From CAVVZJ01 sp963752755 (GTDB lineage Bacteria > Planctomycetota > Planctomycetia > Isosphaerales > Isosphaeraceae), in contig CAVVZJ010000001.1 of NCBI GenBank assembly GCA_963752755.1, positions 1,922,001-1,986,000 on the forward strand: a DNA stretch of 64,000 bases. The letters are read 5' to 3'. How positions within the stretch are numbered: the stretch's first letter is position 1; each line of letters opens with the position of its first letter. The notes under the pieces are model-generated. The model was not told where the DNA came from. It was given only the letters and a program-made list of their open reading frames with translations, and ran no database searches. Made by a program: the position numbers and the translations under genes. Below, piece by piece: positions 29,448-38,431 of the stretch.

Positions 29448-30872
29448 ATGTCCAATGACCCGGACCTGGCCGCTCGGCTGGAGCGGAACGGCCAGAGTCA
29501 CCTGCTCCGCTTCTGGGAGCAGCTCGACCCGCCGAGCCGTGCCCGCCTCGCCGCCGAGATCGGCACGATTGACTTCGACCAGCTCGGCGAGCTGGTCCGC
29601 CACCTCGTCTTCGAGGAGGTCCCCGCGGCTCCCGAACCCGACTCGGTCCGCCCGGTCCCGGTCTGGCGTTTACCGCACACCGACAGCGAGCGCGTCGCGC
29701 GCCGCCGCGCCGCCGAGGTTGGCGAGGCGGCGCTGGCCGGGGGCGAGATCGCCGTGGTGCTCGTGGCCGGAGGTCAGGGGACCCGCCTCGGCTTCGACGG
29801 CCCCAAGGGGACTTATCCGATCGGACCCGTCTCCGCCGCCAGCCTCTTCCAGATCCACGCCGAGAAGGTGCTCGCGTTGAGCCGCCGCCACGGCCGGACG
29901 GTCCCCTTCTACGTGATGACCAGCCCCGACAACCACGAGGCCACCCAGCGCTTCTTCGCCGAGCACAACCGCTTCGGCCTGGAGCACCTGCGTTGCTTCG
30001 TGCAGGGCCAGATGCCGGCCGTCGATCGCCAGACCGGCCAGGTTCTTCTTGCCGAGCCGGGTCGCCTCGCCCTCAGCCCCGACGGCCACGGCGGCACCCT
30101 TCGCGCCCTCGCGACCCCCGGTCCCGACGGCCAGCCGAGTTGCCTCGACGAGATGCGCGAGCGAGGCGTCCGAACCGTCTTCTATTTCCAGGTGGACAAC
30201 CCGCTCGTCAAGATCGCCGACCCGGCCTTCCTCGGCCTCCACCGCCAGGCCGACGCCGAGGTCTCGTTCAAGGTCGTCGAAAAGGTCCGGCCTGAGGAGA
30301 AGGTCGGCGTGGTGGTCGAGTCGGAGGGCCGCCCTCGCGTCATCGAGTATTCCGACCTCCCGCCCGAGCTGGCCGAGCGCCGGGAGGCCGATGGACGCCT
30401 CGAACTCTGGGCCGGCAGCATCGCCATCCACATCTTCGAGCGTGCCTTCATCGAACGCGTCGTCCGTGAGGCGAGCCTCCCGTACCACCGCGCCATCAAG
30501 AGAGTCCGCTTCCTTGATGCCGACGGCCGCACGATCGATCCCGCCGAGCCCAACGCCGTCAAGTTCGAGACGTTCATCTTCGACGCCCTCCCCCTCGCCC
30601 ACCGCTACACCGTCGTCGAGACCGACCGCCCCGTCGAGTTCGAGCCCCTGAAGAACGCCACCGGCCCCGATTCGCCGGCCACCGTCCGCCAGCGCCTCAG
30701 CGACCTCTTCGCCAGCTGGCTCGAATCGGCCGGCGCCACCGTCATGCGACGCCCCGACGGCTCCGTCCCCTTCGGCATCGAGATCAGCCCGCTTTACGCC
30801 CTCGACGCCGCCGAGCTGAAGGCGAAGCTCCCGCCGGGGATGGTGGTGGAGGGGCCGTTGTATCTGCGTTGA
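29448..30872 (+). CDS. UDP-N-acetylhexosamine/UDP-sugar pyrophosphorylase (UDPGP family)
   Basis: Forms UDP-sugars from UTP and a sugar 1-phosphate, supplying nucleotide sugars for envelope or glycan synthesis. The glycine-rich nucleotide motif LVAGGQGTRLGFDGPKGTYP lies near residue 105. Then come PFYVMTSPDNHEATQRFF, GHGGTLRALATPG, FYFQVDNPLVKIADP and KFETFIFDALPLAH, all typical of the eukaryotic UAP1-like branch of the UDPGP family. Length 474 residues fits. It lies close to the mannose-1-phosphate guanylyltransferase, another nucleotide-sugar enzyme. Whether GlcNAc-1-P, GalNAc-1-P or Glc-1-P is the substrate is not decided by the sequence. Confidence 0.93.
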   Translation: MSNDPDLAARLERNGQSHLLRFWEQLDPPSRARLAAEIGTIDFDQLGELVRHLVFEEVPAAPEPDSVRPVPVWRLPHTDSERVARRRAAEVGEAALAGGEIAVVLVAGGQGTRLGFDGPKGTYPIGPVSAASLFQIHAEKVLALSRRHGRTVPFYVMTSPDNHEATQRFFAEHNRFGLEHLRCFVQGQMPAVDRQTGQVLLAEPGRLALSPDGHGGTLRALATPGPDGQPSCLDEMRERGVRTVFYFQVDNPLVKIADPAFLGLHRQADAEVSFKVVEKVRPEEKVGVVVESEGRPRVIEYSDLPPELAERREADGRLELWAGSIAIHIFERAFIERVVREASLPYHRAIKRVRFLDADGRTIDPAEPNAVKFETFIFDALPLAHRYTVVETDRPVEFEPLKNATGPDSPATVRQRLSDLFASWLESAGATVMRRPDGSVPFGIEISPLYALDAAELKAKLPPGMVVEGPLYLR

Positions 30873-30911
30873 GAAGACCTGGAGGTCTGTGAATTCGAGG
30901 AGGACAAGAGC

Positions 30912-31533
30912 GTGGAGGAGCCGGTGATCGCCCGGTATTGGTACACGGCGGACGAGATGTTCCGCGCTACCGAGGCCTGGAGGCGCTTTGAAGGCTCCGT
31001 GATCCTGCGAGTGGCAGCCGGCCTTCTTGCTGGCCTCGGAATCCTCGTCGGGATCACGATGGGGTTCCTGTTCCTCGCGTACTGGCCGGAGAATCCCCCG
31101 CCGACCGCGCCCCGTCGTGCTGGGCCTTGTGTTCGGCGCGTGCGGCCTCTACTACTTTTTCCTCGGGGGCAAGGAGCGGAGATGGTGGTTCCGGCGGAGT
31201 TTCCGGGAGAATGCGCTGGCCGATAAGGAGGTCGAATTCCTGTTCGATCGCGCGGGTCTGACGGTCCACTCCCCTCTGTACTCGGGGACCGCCGACTGGG
31301 CCGTCATCCGGCGCGTCGTAGAGACGCCCGACGGCTTCCTCATCATCATCACACCGCCGATCTTTTATTGGATTCCCATCCATGCCTTCGTCAGCCCGGA
31401 CGGCCCCGATGCCTTCGAGCAATTGGCGAGGGAACACGCGCCGCGCTACGTGGTCCGCGCGCCTCGCGAGCGATCGGCTGGTGAGTCCGTGGCGATGAAT
31501 AAACCCCTGGCGACCCTCGACGACGAACTTTGA
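30912..31533 (+). CDS. YcxB-like membrane protein, one frameshift
   Basis: Small membrane protein of about 206 residues. The N-terminus (VIARYWYTADEMFRATEAW) is followed by two hydrophobic segments (residues ~40-60 and ~68-82), then a soluble domain reading EVEFLFDRAGLTVHSPLYSG, TADWAVIRRVVETPDGFLI and IPIHAFVSPDGPDAFEQLA, which matches the YcxB-like C-terminal domain. The frame breaks in the C run at 31110-31113. Dropping one base joins PPTAP to VVLGLVFGACGLY. The GTG at 30912 has GAGGAGGAC-like sequence upstream. Function is unknown in the family. Confidence 0.72.
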
Positions 31534-31662
31534 TCGGCCCGCCACGAGTCGGCTCATCAAGCATCCGTATTGAGCCCAAACCTCGATCGCGGTTAAATTT
31601 GCCTTCATCAGATGAGGACGCCTCTCGTTCGGGACCGACCGTAACCAGGGATTCGAAACTCC

Positions 31663-32742
31663 ATGCTCCACGCCGTCGTGATGGCCGGTGGCAGCGGCAC
31701 CCGGTTCTGGCCCAAGAGCCGCCGCAACAGGCCCAAGCAGTTGCTCCGCCTCTTCGGCGAGCGGACGATGATCCAGGAGACCGTGGACCGGATCACCGGG
31801 CTGGTTCCGCCGGAGCGCATCCTCGTCATCACGGGGGCCGACCAGGCGCGGGCCGTCCGGGAGCAACTGCCCGAGTTGCCCGCAGACAACGTCATCGCCG
31901 AGCCCTGCCCGCGCGACACGGCCCCTTGCGTCGGCCTGGCCGCCGCGATCCTCGCCCAGCGCGACCCCGAGGCGACGATGATCGTCATGCCGGCCGACCA
32001 CGTCATCCGGCCGGCCGAGAAGTTCCAGAAGACGGTCAGGGTCGCCATGCAGGTCATCGACGAGGACCCGACCACCTTCGTCACCTTCGGCATCACGCCC
32101 ACCCGTCCCGAGACCGGCTACGGCTACATCGAGCGTGCTGAGAAGCTCGGTGAGCCCGAGGGGATCGGCCTCTACCGCGTCAAGCAGTTCCGCGAGAAGC
32201 CCGACCGGGCCACCGCCGAGAAGTTCCTCGCCGAAGGCACCTTCGCCTGGAACTCCGGCATCTTCGTCTGGCGGGCCCGCGCCGTGCTCGATGCCCTGGC
32301 CACCTACCGCCCCGGCCTCTCCGCCGCGCTCGACCGCGTCGCCGAGGTGCTCGGCACCCCCGCCGCCGCGGCCACGCTCGAACTCGAATTCCCGAGGATG
32401 GAGAAGATCCCGATCGACAAGGCCGTGATGGAGAAATACCCCAACGTCCGCGTCCTCGAAGTCGTTTACGACTGGAGCGACGTCGGCGACTGGCGGAGCC
32501 TCGCCGAGCTTCTCCCCCAGGACCCCGACGGCAACACCCTCGAAGGACCGATCCGCGCCGCCGGCACGAAGAACTCCATCGTCATCGCCGACGACGGCCA
32601 CCTGATCGCCACCCTCGGCGTCGAGGACCTCGTCATCGTCCAGTCCGGCGGCGCGACCCTCGTCGCCCGACGCGACCAGCTCGACCGCCTCAAGGCGCTC
32701 GTCGAAGGGCTCGACGAGGCTGGCTTCGGAGACGACCTCTGA
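31663..32742 (+). CDS. Mannose-1-phosphate guanylyltransferase
   Basis: Makes GDP-mannose from mannose-1-phosphate and GTP for glycan synthesis. The nucleotidyltransferase signature VMAGGSGTRFWPKSRRNRPKQ opens the protein. EPCPRDTAPCVGLAA, MPADHVI, GYGYIERAE, KQFREKPD and FAWNSGIFVWRA follow in the usual order, and VYDWSDVGDWRSLAELL is a late family marker. The 359-residue length fits the single-domain enzyme without a phosphomannose isomerase half. The ATG at 31663 is immediately before the first motif. The dispersed element copy 2 begins about 105 bp beyond its stop. Confidence 0.96.
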   Translation: MLHAVVMAGGSGTRFWPKSRRNRPKQLLRLFGERTMIQETVDRITGLVPPERILVITGADQARAVREQLPELPADNVIAEPCPRDTAPCVGLAAAILAQRDPEATMIVMPADHVIRPAEKFQKTVRVAMQVIDEDPTTFVTFGITPTRPETGYGYIERAEKLGEPEGIGLYRVKQFREKPDRATAEKFLAEGTFAWNSGIFVWRARAVLDALATYRPGLSAALDRVAEVLGTPAAAATLELEFPRMEKIPIDKAVMEKYPNVRVLEVVYDWSDVGDWRSLAELLPQDPDGNTLEGPIRAAGTKNSIVIADDGHLIATLGVEDLVIVQSGGATLVARRDQLDRLKALVEGLDEAGFGDDL

Positions 32743-32846
32743 TTTCCAGTTCTGCAGTCGTCAGAGGCTCTCCGGGACGCTGCGAAGAAGACCTGGACCC
32801 AGCGTCGCGAATCGGTTTGCGGCGCCGGGCCGGAGAGCGAGGGCCG

Positions 32847-33129
32847 CTTTGTTTTACCGTCCGCACCCGCCCGAGACGGTCCCGGAGCGCCCGGACGACG
32901 CGCCGGGGACGCCTTCCAGACGACATGAGGACGCCGAGAGGACGCTTCCCATGCCGTCGAACTCCAGAACACAAATCCTTTAGCGAGCAATCAATTAGCA
33001 TAGTCATTTTGCCCATTGTGAAGTTCGTTCGGCGCCAGGGACGCAGGGCGTCGCCGCGACGCGTGGCCAGGACGAGGGAACCGGGAGACCAACCGAATTG
33101 CCAAGGAGCTAGGGTTAATTATAGCACAC
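32847..33129 (-). repeat. Dispersed intergenic element, copy 2 (possible non-coding RNA)
   Basis: Second copy of the element at 3625-3916, in the same orientation. A 20-base core, CCCATTGTGAAGTTCGTTCG, is identical and is followed by GCGCC in both. The blocks on either side also match: TTTTACC, CGACGCGC, ATTGCCAA, TTATAGCACAC. Between blocks the sequence has diverged but the spacing is similar. It lies between the mannose-1-phosphate guanylyltransferase and ruvX. Transcription from the extended -10 at 33118-33126 would run leftwards, antisense to the upstream plus-strand gene, which argues against a simple mRNA leader. Confidence 0.6.
33118..33126 (-). promoter_or_regulatory. Extended -10 promoter element, copy 2
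   Basis: Minus-strand TGCTATAAT, identical to the element at 3905-3913 and at the same end of the dispersed repeat. No matching -35 hexamer is apparent. Its conservation between two otherwise diverged copies supports function. Confidence 0.5.
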
Positions 33130-33203
33130 GGTCGCGACTTCGACGCGGATCGTTCCGTGATTGTGTCTTTGTGGTGAAGCCTCTCCTCCTCAGCAGATCA
33201 CCG

Positions 33204-33671
33204 ATGAGCCGCATCCTCGGCCTCGATTTCGGACTCCGCCGCATCGGCGCCGCTCTGAGTGATCCCCGCCGCGTGATCGCGACGCCGCTGGAGGTGTACG
33301 AGCGCCGAGAACCGCGGCTCGACGCCCGCCACTATCGCGAGTTGGTGGAGGACGAAGGTGTCGAACGCATCGTCATCGGCCTGCCCTTGCACACCGGCGG
33401 CGGCGAGAGCGAGCTTTCCGGCGAGGCGCGGGTCTGGGGAACCTGGCTGGCCGAGGCGTGCGGCCGGCCGGTCATCTTCCACGACGAGCGTTACACCTCG
33501 GTGGACGCCGAGGAGCTGATGCGAGCCGCCGGGCTCAAGGCCCGCGACCGCAAGGCCCGTCGCGACATGCTCGCCGCCCAGCTCTTGCTGCAATCGTACC
33601 TCGACGCCGGCTGCCCCGAGTCTGAGGCCCCGCCTCGACCACTTCTGGATGAACCGGAGGACCCGCGATGA
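33204..33671 (+). CDS. ruvX: Holliday junction resolvase-like protein RuvX (YqgF)
   Basis: RNase H-fold nuclease of the YqgF/RuvX family, involved in pre-16S rRNA processing and possibly recombination. The 155-residue protein begins MSRILGLDFGLRRIGAALSD with the first catalytic Asp, then IVIGLPLHTGGGESE, IFHDERYTSVDAEELM and the final Asp region RKARRDMLAAQLLLQSYL. The ATG at 33204 was preferred to a longer frame from 32817 that would read through the dispersed element. Its stop overlaps the start of the next gene (ATGA), so the two are probably co-translated. Confidence 0.94.
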   Translation: MSRILGLDFGLRRIGAALSDPRRVIATPLEVYERREPRLDARHYRELVEDEGVERIVIGLPLHTGGGESELSGEARVWGTWLAEACGRPVIFHDERYTSVDAEELMRAAGLKARDRKARRDMLAAQLLLQSYLDAGCPESEAPPRPLLDEPEDPR

Positions 33672-34558
33672 CCACCCTGATCGTCGGCTGCGGCTACCTG
33701 GGCCGTCGCGTCGGCCGCCGGCTCCGCGAGCGGGGGGAGCGGGTCGTCGGGACGGTCCGTTCCGCCGGGCATGCCGAGGAACTGGCGGCGAACTGGGACA
33801 TCGAGCCGCTTCTGGCCGACGTCCTCGATCCGGCCTCGCTCAACGCCCTGCCGGCCTCGGATCGGGTGCTTTATTGCGTCGGCTTCGATCGCTCCTCGGG
33901 CCAGTCGCGTCGGGCGGTGGTGGTGGAGGGATTGCGCCAGGTCCTCGATCGTCTCGAAGGTCGGACCGACCGGCTCGTCTTCGCCAGCACGACGGGCGTT
34001 TATGCCCAGGATGATGGGAGCTGGGTGGATGAGGATGCGCCGACCGAGCCTCGCCACGAATCGGGCCAGGTCGCCCTGGAGGCCGAGGGGCTGGTCCGTT
34101 TCTTCAAAACCCGCACCGGCCCGCCGGTCCTCCTCCGATTCGCCGGCCTGTACGGCCCCGGCCGGATCATCCGCCGCGAGCCGCTCCTGTCGCGGCGAGC
34201 CGATCGCGGGCGACCCCGACCGCTACCTCAACCTCATCCACATCGACGACGCCGCCCGCGCCGCCGAGGCGGCCCTGTTGCGGGACGAGGTCCCGGCGGA
34301 ATCGTCAACGTCGCCGACGACCGGCCCGAGCCCCGGTCGCGTTACTACGAGATCGCGGCCTCCCTGATCGGCGGCCCGCCGCCTCGCTTCGTCCGGCCGG
34401 AGACGCGGCCAGCGAACGGGGCGAGTCGCACCGTCGGATCGCGAACCGTCGGCATGAAAGAGGCGTTGCGAATGCGGCTCCTCTACCCGACGATCGAGGT
34501 CGGCCTGCCCGCCGCCCTGGCGGCCGAGGACTCCGACGCGGGAACGACTTCCCGATGA
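33668..34558 (+). CDS. NAD(P)-dependent sugar epimerase/dehydratase-like protein, two compensating frameshifts
   Basis: Extended short-chain dehydrogenase fold. MTTLIVGCGYLGRRVGRRL carries the dinucleotide-binding GxxGxxG, then VLYCVGFDRSSGQSRRAV, FASTTGVYAQDDG and RFAGLYGPGRI. Between about 34190 and 34300 the frame drops out: the correct reading RGEPIAGDPDRYLNLIHIDD AARAAEAALL lies one frame over. It then returns for GIVNVADDRPEPRSRYYE. Two opposite single-base errors explain this, so the printed frame is full length but has ~35 wrong residues. It overlaps ruvX by four bases. The substrate is unknown. Confidence 0.85.
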   Translation: MTTLIVGCGYLGRRVGRRLRERGERVVGTVRSAGHAEELAANWDIEPLLADVLDPASLNALPASDRVLYCVGFDRSSGQSRRAVVVEGLRQVLDRLEGRTDRLVFASTTGVYAQDDGSWVDEDAPTEPRHESGQVALEAEGLVRFFKTRTGPPVLLRFAGLYGPGRIIRREPLLSRRADRGRPRPLPQPHPHRRRRPRRRGGPVAGRGPGGIVNVADDRPEPRSRYYEIAASLIGGPPPRFVRPETRPANGASRTVGSRTVGMKEALRMRLLYPTIEVGLPAALAAEDSDAGTTSR

Positions 34559-34682
34559 TCCCTCAAAGGAGTGCGGGGCATGGCAGTTGCGTGAAGACAC
34601 TGCGAACGTCCCGCCCCGGCCCGACGTGGCACGGCCCACGCCCGGGGAGTGGGACCGCGTCCGCTTCGGGAGAACCTCGACG

Positions 34683-35217
34683 ATGGCCTATCGACAGTCG
34701 CCCTTCCAGCGTGCGATCACGCTGGCGGCCGTGACCGGTTTGAAAACGACCCTGGGACCGGCCCTGTTCGCGGCTTCCCGGCGTCGCGAGGGCTGGAAGA
34801 TGCTCGCCCTGGCCGCGGCCGGCGAGATGGTGGTGGACAAGCTGCCGTTCGTCCCCAGCCGACGCTCGTTGCCCCTGCTGATCCCCCGCGCCCTGGCCGG
34901 CTACTACGTGGCCCACGAGAGCCTGAAGGACGACGGCGTCGATGACCCCTCCGCCGCGGCGATGGGCGCGGCGGTCGCGGCCGGCGTGGCGACGATCGCG
35001 CCGATGGTCCGCGGCCTGGTCGGTCGGATCGCTCGGCGTCTCGGACGTCCTCGTCGGCCTCGCCGAGGACGCCCTCGCCCTGAAGCTCGGCGGCGAGGCG
35101 GTCGGCATGTCGTACAACCAGATCGGAGCCGCGGCCCGCGAGGCCGTCGAAGAGCTCACCGAACAGGCCGGGCCTTACGTCGAGAATGCCCGGGAGCGAC
35201 TGTTGCCGTCGCGTTGA
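34683..35217 (+). CDS. DUF4126-like protein, one frameshift
   Basis: Short protein of about 177 residues once one extra base near 35030 is removed, which joins VRGLVGRI to LGVSDVLVGLAEDALALKLG. The segments AAAGEMVVDKLPFVPSRRSL and LIPRALAGYYVAHESL resemble the DUF4126 family, whose role is unknown. Hydrophobic stretches suggest membrane association. The ATG at 34683 begins a coherent sequence (MAYRQSPFQRAITLAAVTGL). The 3' end overlaps the tail of the minus-strand clpS frame, which is unusual and may reflect another indel. Confidence 0.6.
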
Positions 35218-35645
35218 ACCCGAAGCAAAGAACGCGTAGGGCGTGTTCGGCACGCCCTACGGCTCGTGCTCAATCCTCGCTCGGCCGGCTCGATGTAGCA
35301 GGCCAGCGGGCCCTTCGAGATGCTCATCCGGGGGTCGGGACCCCAGGCGAGGACCTGCTCGCGTTTCAGCTCGGCCTTCTCCTTGTGGGTGGTGTAAACC
35401 ACGGCGCGGCCGGAATTGTGAATCCGCCAGGTTAGCTCCTCGGAGGTCGCCTTGGAGTGGGCGAAGACCTTGCCGAGCAGGTCGATGACGTACTCGAAGG
35501 TGTGCTCCTCGTCGTTGAGGATCACGACGTTGTACGGCGGCAACTGCCGGGTCTCGGTGGACTCGGCCGGTCGCGTCTTCGGGCGCGTCATCGTCGTGAC
35601 GATCGGCTCGTCGCCGGAGGGGTCGAACTCGCGGGGGTCGCTCAT
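35175..35645 (-). CDS. clpS: ATP-dependent Clp protease adaptor ClpS
   Basis: Delivers N-degron substrates to ClpAP. Core motifs are clear: PPYNVVILNDEEHTFEYVID, LLGKVFAHSKATSEELTWRI, HNSGRAVVYTTHKEKAELKR and GPLACYIEPAE, including the substrate-pocket Asn-Asp pair. The N-terminal ~35 residues are variable, as usual. The ATG is at 35643-35645. After EPAE, where family members normally end, the frame runs a further ~35 residues and crosses the end of the convergent gene. A single-base error near 35250-35280 would give an earlier stop, so the true 3' end is uncertain. Confidence 0.92.
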   Translation of the reverse strand: MSDPREFDPSGDEPIVTTMTRPKTRPAESTETRQLPPYNVVILNDEEHTFEYVIDLLGKVFAHSKATSEELTWRIHNSGRAVVYTTHKEKAELKREQVLAWGPDPRMSISKGPLACYIEPAERGLSTSRRACRTRPTRSLLRVQRDGNSRSRAFST

Positions 35646-35760
35646 GACGGCTCCCAGGGGGAATTGGACCCGAAATACCTCTTCCCCTAGAATACCGACC
35701 GGCGGCCGGTTTCTCCAGCCGGTTTGATCGATCGCACGCATTCCCCGGAGTCCCTTCCCG

Positions 35761-36090
35761 ATGCCCGAGACCAGCCCCGGCGCCGTGCTCCGCCAGCTCC
35801 AGCAGGCCCAGGCCGCCATGCGCAAGGCCCGCCAGGCCCTCCGCCTGGCCCGTACCGGCGACGCCGAACCTCAGGCCGTCCTCCAGATCGGCTGGGAGAG
35901 CCTGAGCCGGGCCCACCGGCTCCTGGCCGAGATTCCCCTGACCGCGGCCAGCGATCCCGTCCTGACCAAGCAGATCGCCGTCCAGCGCTACGCCACCGCT
36001 CTCCTCGTGCGCCTCCGCCGCCTCACCCGCAACGACCTCGCCGCCCTCGACGTCCCGGACGATGACGACTTCGACGACGAGGATGTTTGA
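35761..36090 (+). CDS. Hypothetical small acidic-tailed protein
   Basis: The 109-residue product is unrecognised. It is helical (AVLRQLQQAQAAMRKARQAL, LAEIPLTAASDPVLTKQIAV) and ends in an acidic run (DVPDDDDFDDEDV). There is no signal peptide or membrane segment. The intact frame, an ATG start and its place between clpS and the methyltransferase support a gene, but nothing indicates a job. Confidence 0.6.
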   Translation: MPETSPGAVLRQLQQAQAAMRKARQALRLARTGDAEPQAVLQIGWESLSRAHRLLAEIPLTAASDPVLTKQIAVQRYATALLVRLRRLTRNDLAALDVPDDDDFDDEDV

Positions 36091-36185
36091 CAGCCTCGAA
36101 TGGCCACGCTGGTCGTTGGCCGATTCGTCCGCTGACCATCCTCGTCCCTCCTTTCCCTCGCCCCCAATCGCCCCGGATCTGATCC

Positions 36186-37506
36186 ATGCCTCGTCCGGCA
36201 CGCCCCCGGCCTCAAGCCAAGCGACGCTCCACCGAGCCCATGTCCGCGATCCCCGACCGGACGCTCGAACCGCCCGATGCGATCCCGACCGTCGCGATCC
36301 GCTCGCCGGGCCTGCATCCGTTCGTCTTCAAGAAGATGGTCGTGGGACCGGTCGGGACGCCCCGGCCGACCGACGGCGACCTCGTCCGCCTCGTCGATCG
36401 GGACGGCGTCCCGCTCGGCTTCGGACTCTGGAACGTCCGCTCGCAGATCGCCGTCCGGGTCGTCTCGACCGGCGCCGAGCCGCCCGGCGATGCCTTCTGG
36501 CGGGCGAAGCTGGCCGACGCCGTCGCCGTCCGCCACGACCTCCTGAATCTCCCCGAAGCGACCGATGCCTACCGCGTCCTCCACGCCGAGGGGGACGGCC
36601 TCTCCGGCCTGATCGTCGATCGCTTCGCCGACGTGCTCTCCATCGAGTGCTTCAGCCTGGGCATGTACCAGCGGATCGGCCCGATCGCCGAGATCCTGGC
36701 CCCGTGGCTCGGCACGCAGCATCTCCGCGTCCACGTCGATGAGAAGATCGCCGTGGCCGAGGACTTCGCCGGCCGTCCCGTCGCGAGCGCGGGGCTGCCG
36801 CCCGCCGTCACGATCCGCGAGCACGACATCCGCTACCGAGTCCGCTTCGAAGGGGGCCACAAGACCGGCTTCTTCTGCGACCAGCGCGACAACCGCCACG
36901 ACCTCGCCCGATTCTGCCGGGATCGGAACGGTCCTCGACATCTGCTGCTACACCGGCGGCTTCTCCCTGAACGCCTTGATCCGCGGCGGCGCCCGCGAGG
37001 TCACCGGCGTCGATCTCGATGAGAAGGCCGTCGCCCTCGCCCGCGAGAACGCCAATCTGAATCAGGTCCGCCTCGGCCTCGTCCACGCCGACGCCTTCGG
37101 CTACATGCGCCAGATGCAGCTCAACGGCCAGTCCTACGGCACCGTCGTCCTCGACCCCCCGAAGCTGATCCCGAGCCGGGCGGAGGTCTCGCTCGGCAAG
37201 CGGAAATACTTCGACCTGAACGTCCTCGCGATGGGCCTGGTCGAGCCGGGCGGCCTGCTCCTGACCTGCTCCTGCTCGGGCCTCCTGCCCGTCGCGGATT
37301 TCCTCCACCTGCTTCGTGCCGCCGCCCGCAAGGCCGGCCGATCCGCCCGGATTCTGGCTGTCACCGGCACCGCGCCCGACCATCCGGTCGGCCTGGACGC
37401 CCTCGAAGGGTCGTACCTCAAGGCGGTCTGGCTCCTGATGGGTGAGCGCCGGGAGTCGTCGGAAGGAGAAGAGGACGACCGCTCGTCGGTGGACGTCGAA
37501 AGCTGA
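36186..37506 (+). CDS. Class I SAM-dependent 23S rRNA methyltransferase, RlmI-like, one frameshift
   Basis: Probable rRNA large-subunit cytosine-C5 methyltransferase. A PUA-like N-terminal domain (RSPGLHPFVFKKMVVGP, LVDRDGVPLGFGLWN) leads into a Rossmann domain: GGHKTGFFCDQRDNRHDLARF, VLDICCYTGGFSLNALIRGG for SAM binding, and VVLDPPKLIPSR with the DPPK motif. The frame breaks near 36925: one extra base, when dropped, joins the two halves at ARFC-GTVLDICCY, giving about 439 residues. The ATG at 36186 is uncertain; MSAIPDRT at 36240 would also serve. The exact target base is inferred from the family. Confidence 0.88.
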
Positions 37507-37737
37507 TCCTTGCGAAGCTTCCCAATCCGGACCCACAGCCGACCTCGGGCCACCCGCATTCAATGGGGAAAAAGGCCGATGTTTGTCTTACTCGCCACCC
37601 ATCAGAGAGGAAGGCCGCGCAACGGCCGGATGAAGGTCGTTCGGTTCATCAAGCGACATTGAATCGCCCGGACGACCCGCGTACCATTTCCCGACCGTCG
37701 CCCGCGTCGAGCGGCCGAGGAGCGATCGGGGGGAGCC

Positions 37738-38408
37738 GTGCCGAGCCTGACCGTCGAGAACTACGTCAAGACGATCTACCTGATCGCCAACCGCCGCCCC
37801 GAGGGCGAGGCGGTCGCCACCGGCGAGCTGGCGCAGGCGCTGGCCGTCTCGCCGGGCACGGTCACGGGCATGCTCAAGACACTCTCCGAGGCCGACCTGG
37901 CGACCTACACACCCTACGAAGGGGCCCGGCTTACCCCCGCCGGCCAGCGACTGGCTCTGGCCGTCCTGAGACGTCACCGGCTCCTGGAGCTGTTCCTGTC
38001 CCAGACGCTCGCCATGTCCTGGGACGAGGTTCACGAGGAGGCCGAGCACCTGGAGCACGCCGTCTCCGACCGCCTCGTCGATCGAATCGACGCCTTCCTC
38101 GGCTACCCCGCCGCCGACCCCCACGGCGACCCGATCCCCGCGCCGACCTCTCCCTGCCCGAGCCGACCGGCGAGCCGCTCCACCACCTACCCCGGGGCCA
38201 CCGTTTCAAGCTCGTCCGGGTGGTCGATCAGGACCCCGCCTTTCTCCGTTACCTGAGCGAATGTGGCCTCGACCTCGGCACCGAGGGCCAGCTCGCCGAG
38301 AACCGCCCCGAAGCGGGCGCCCTGATCGTCCGCGTCGCCGACCGGACCATCGCCCTCGGCCACGCCGCCGCCGCCAAGGTCCTCGTCGCCCCGATCGACG
38401 GCCCTTGA
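37738..38408 (+). CDS. DtxR/MntR-family metal-dependent transcriptional regulator, one frameshift
   Basis: Winged-helix repressor that responds to iron or manganese. The DNA-binding half reads TVENYVKTIYLIANRRPEGE, VATGELAQALAVSPGTVTGM, LKTLSEADLATYTPYEGARL, then the dimerisation half LAVLRRHRLLELFLSQTLAM and SWDEVHEEAEHLEHAVSDRL with DtxR metal-ligand residues (His and Glu). A missing base near 38145 joins HGDPIP to ADLSLPEPTG and the C-terminal SH3-like domain, for about 223 residues. The GTG at 37738 follows GGGGAGC. No transporter gene is adjacent, so its regulon is not apparent. Confidence 0.9.
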
Positions 38409-38431
38409 CCGATCGCCGCGACCGCCACGCC

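Noticed and set aside
32817..33203. N-terminal extension of ruvX by 129 codons
   Set aside because: It reads through the conserved non-coding element; MSRILGLDFG at 33204 is the family N-terminus.
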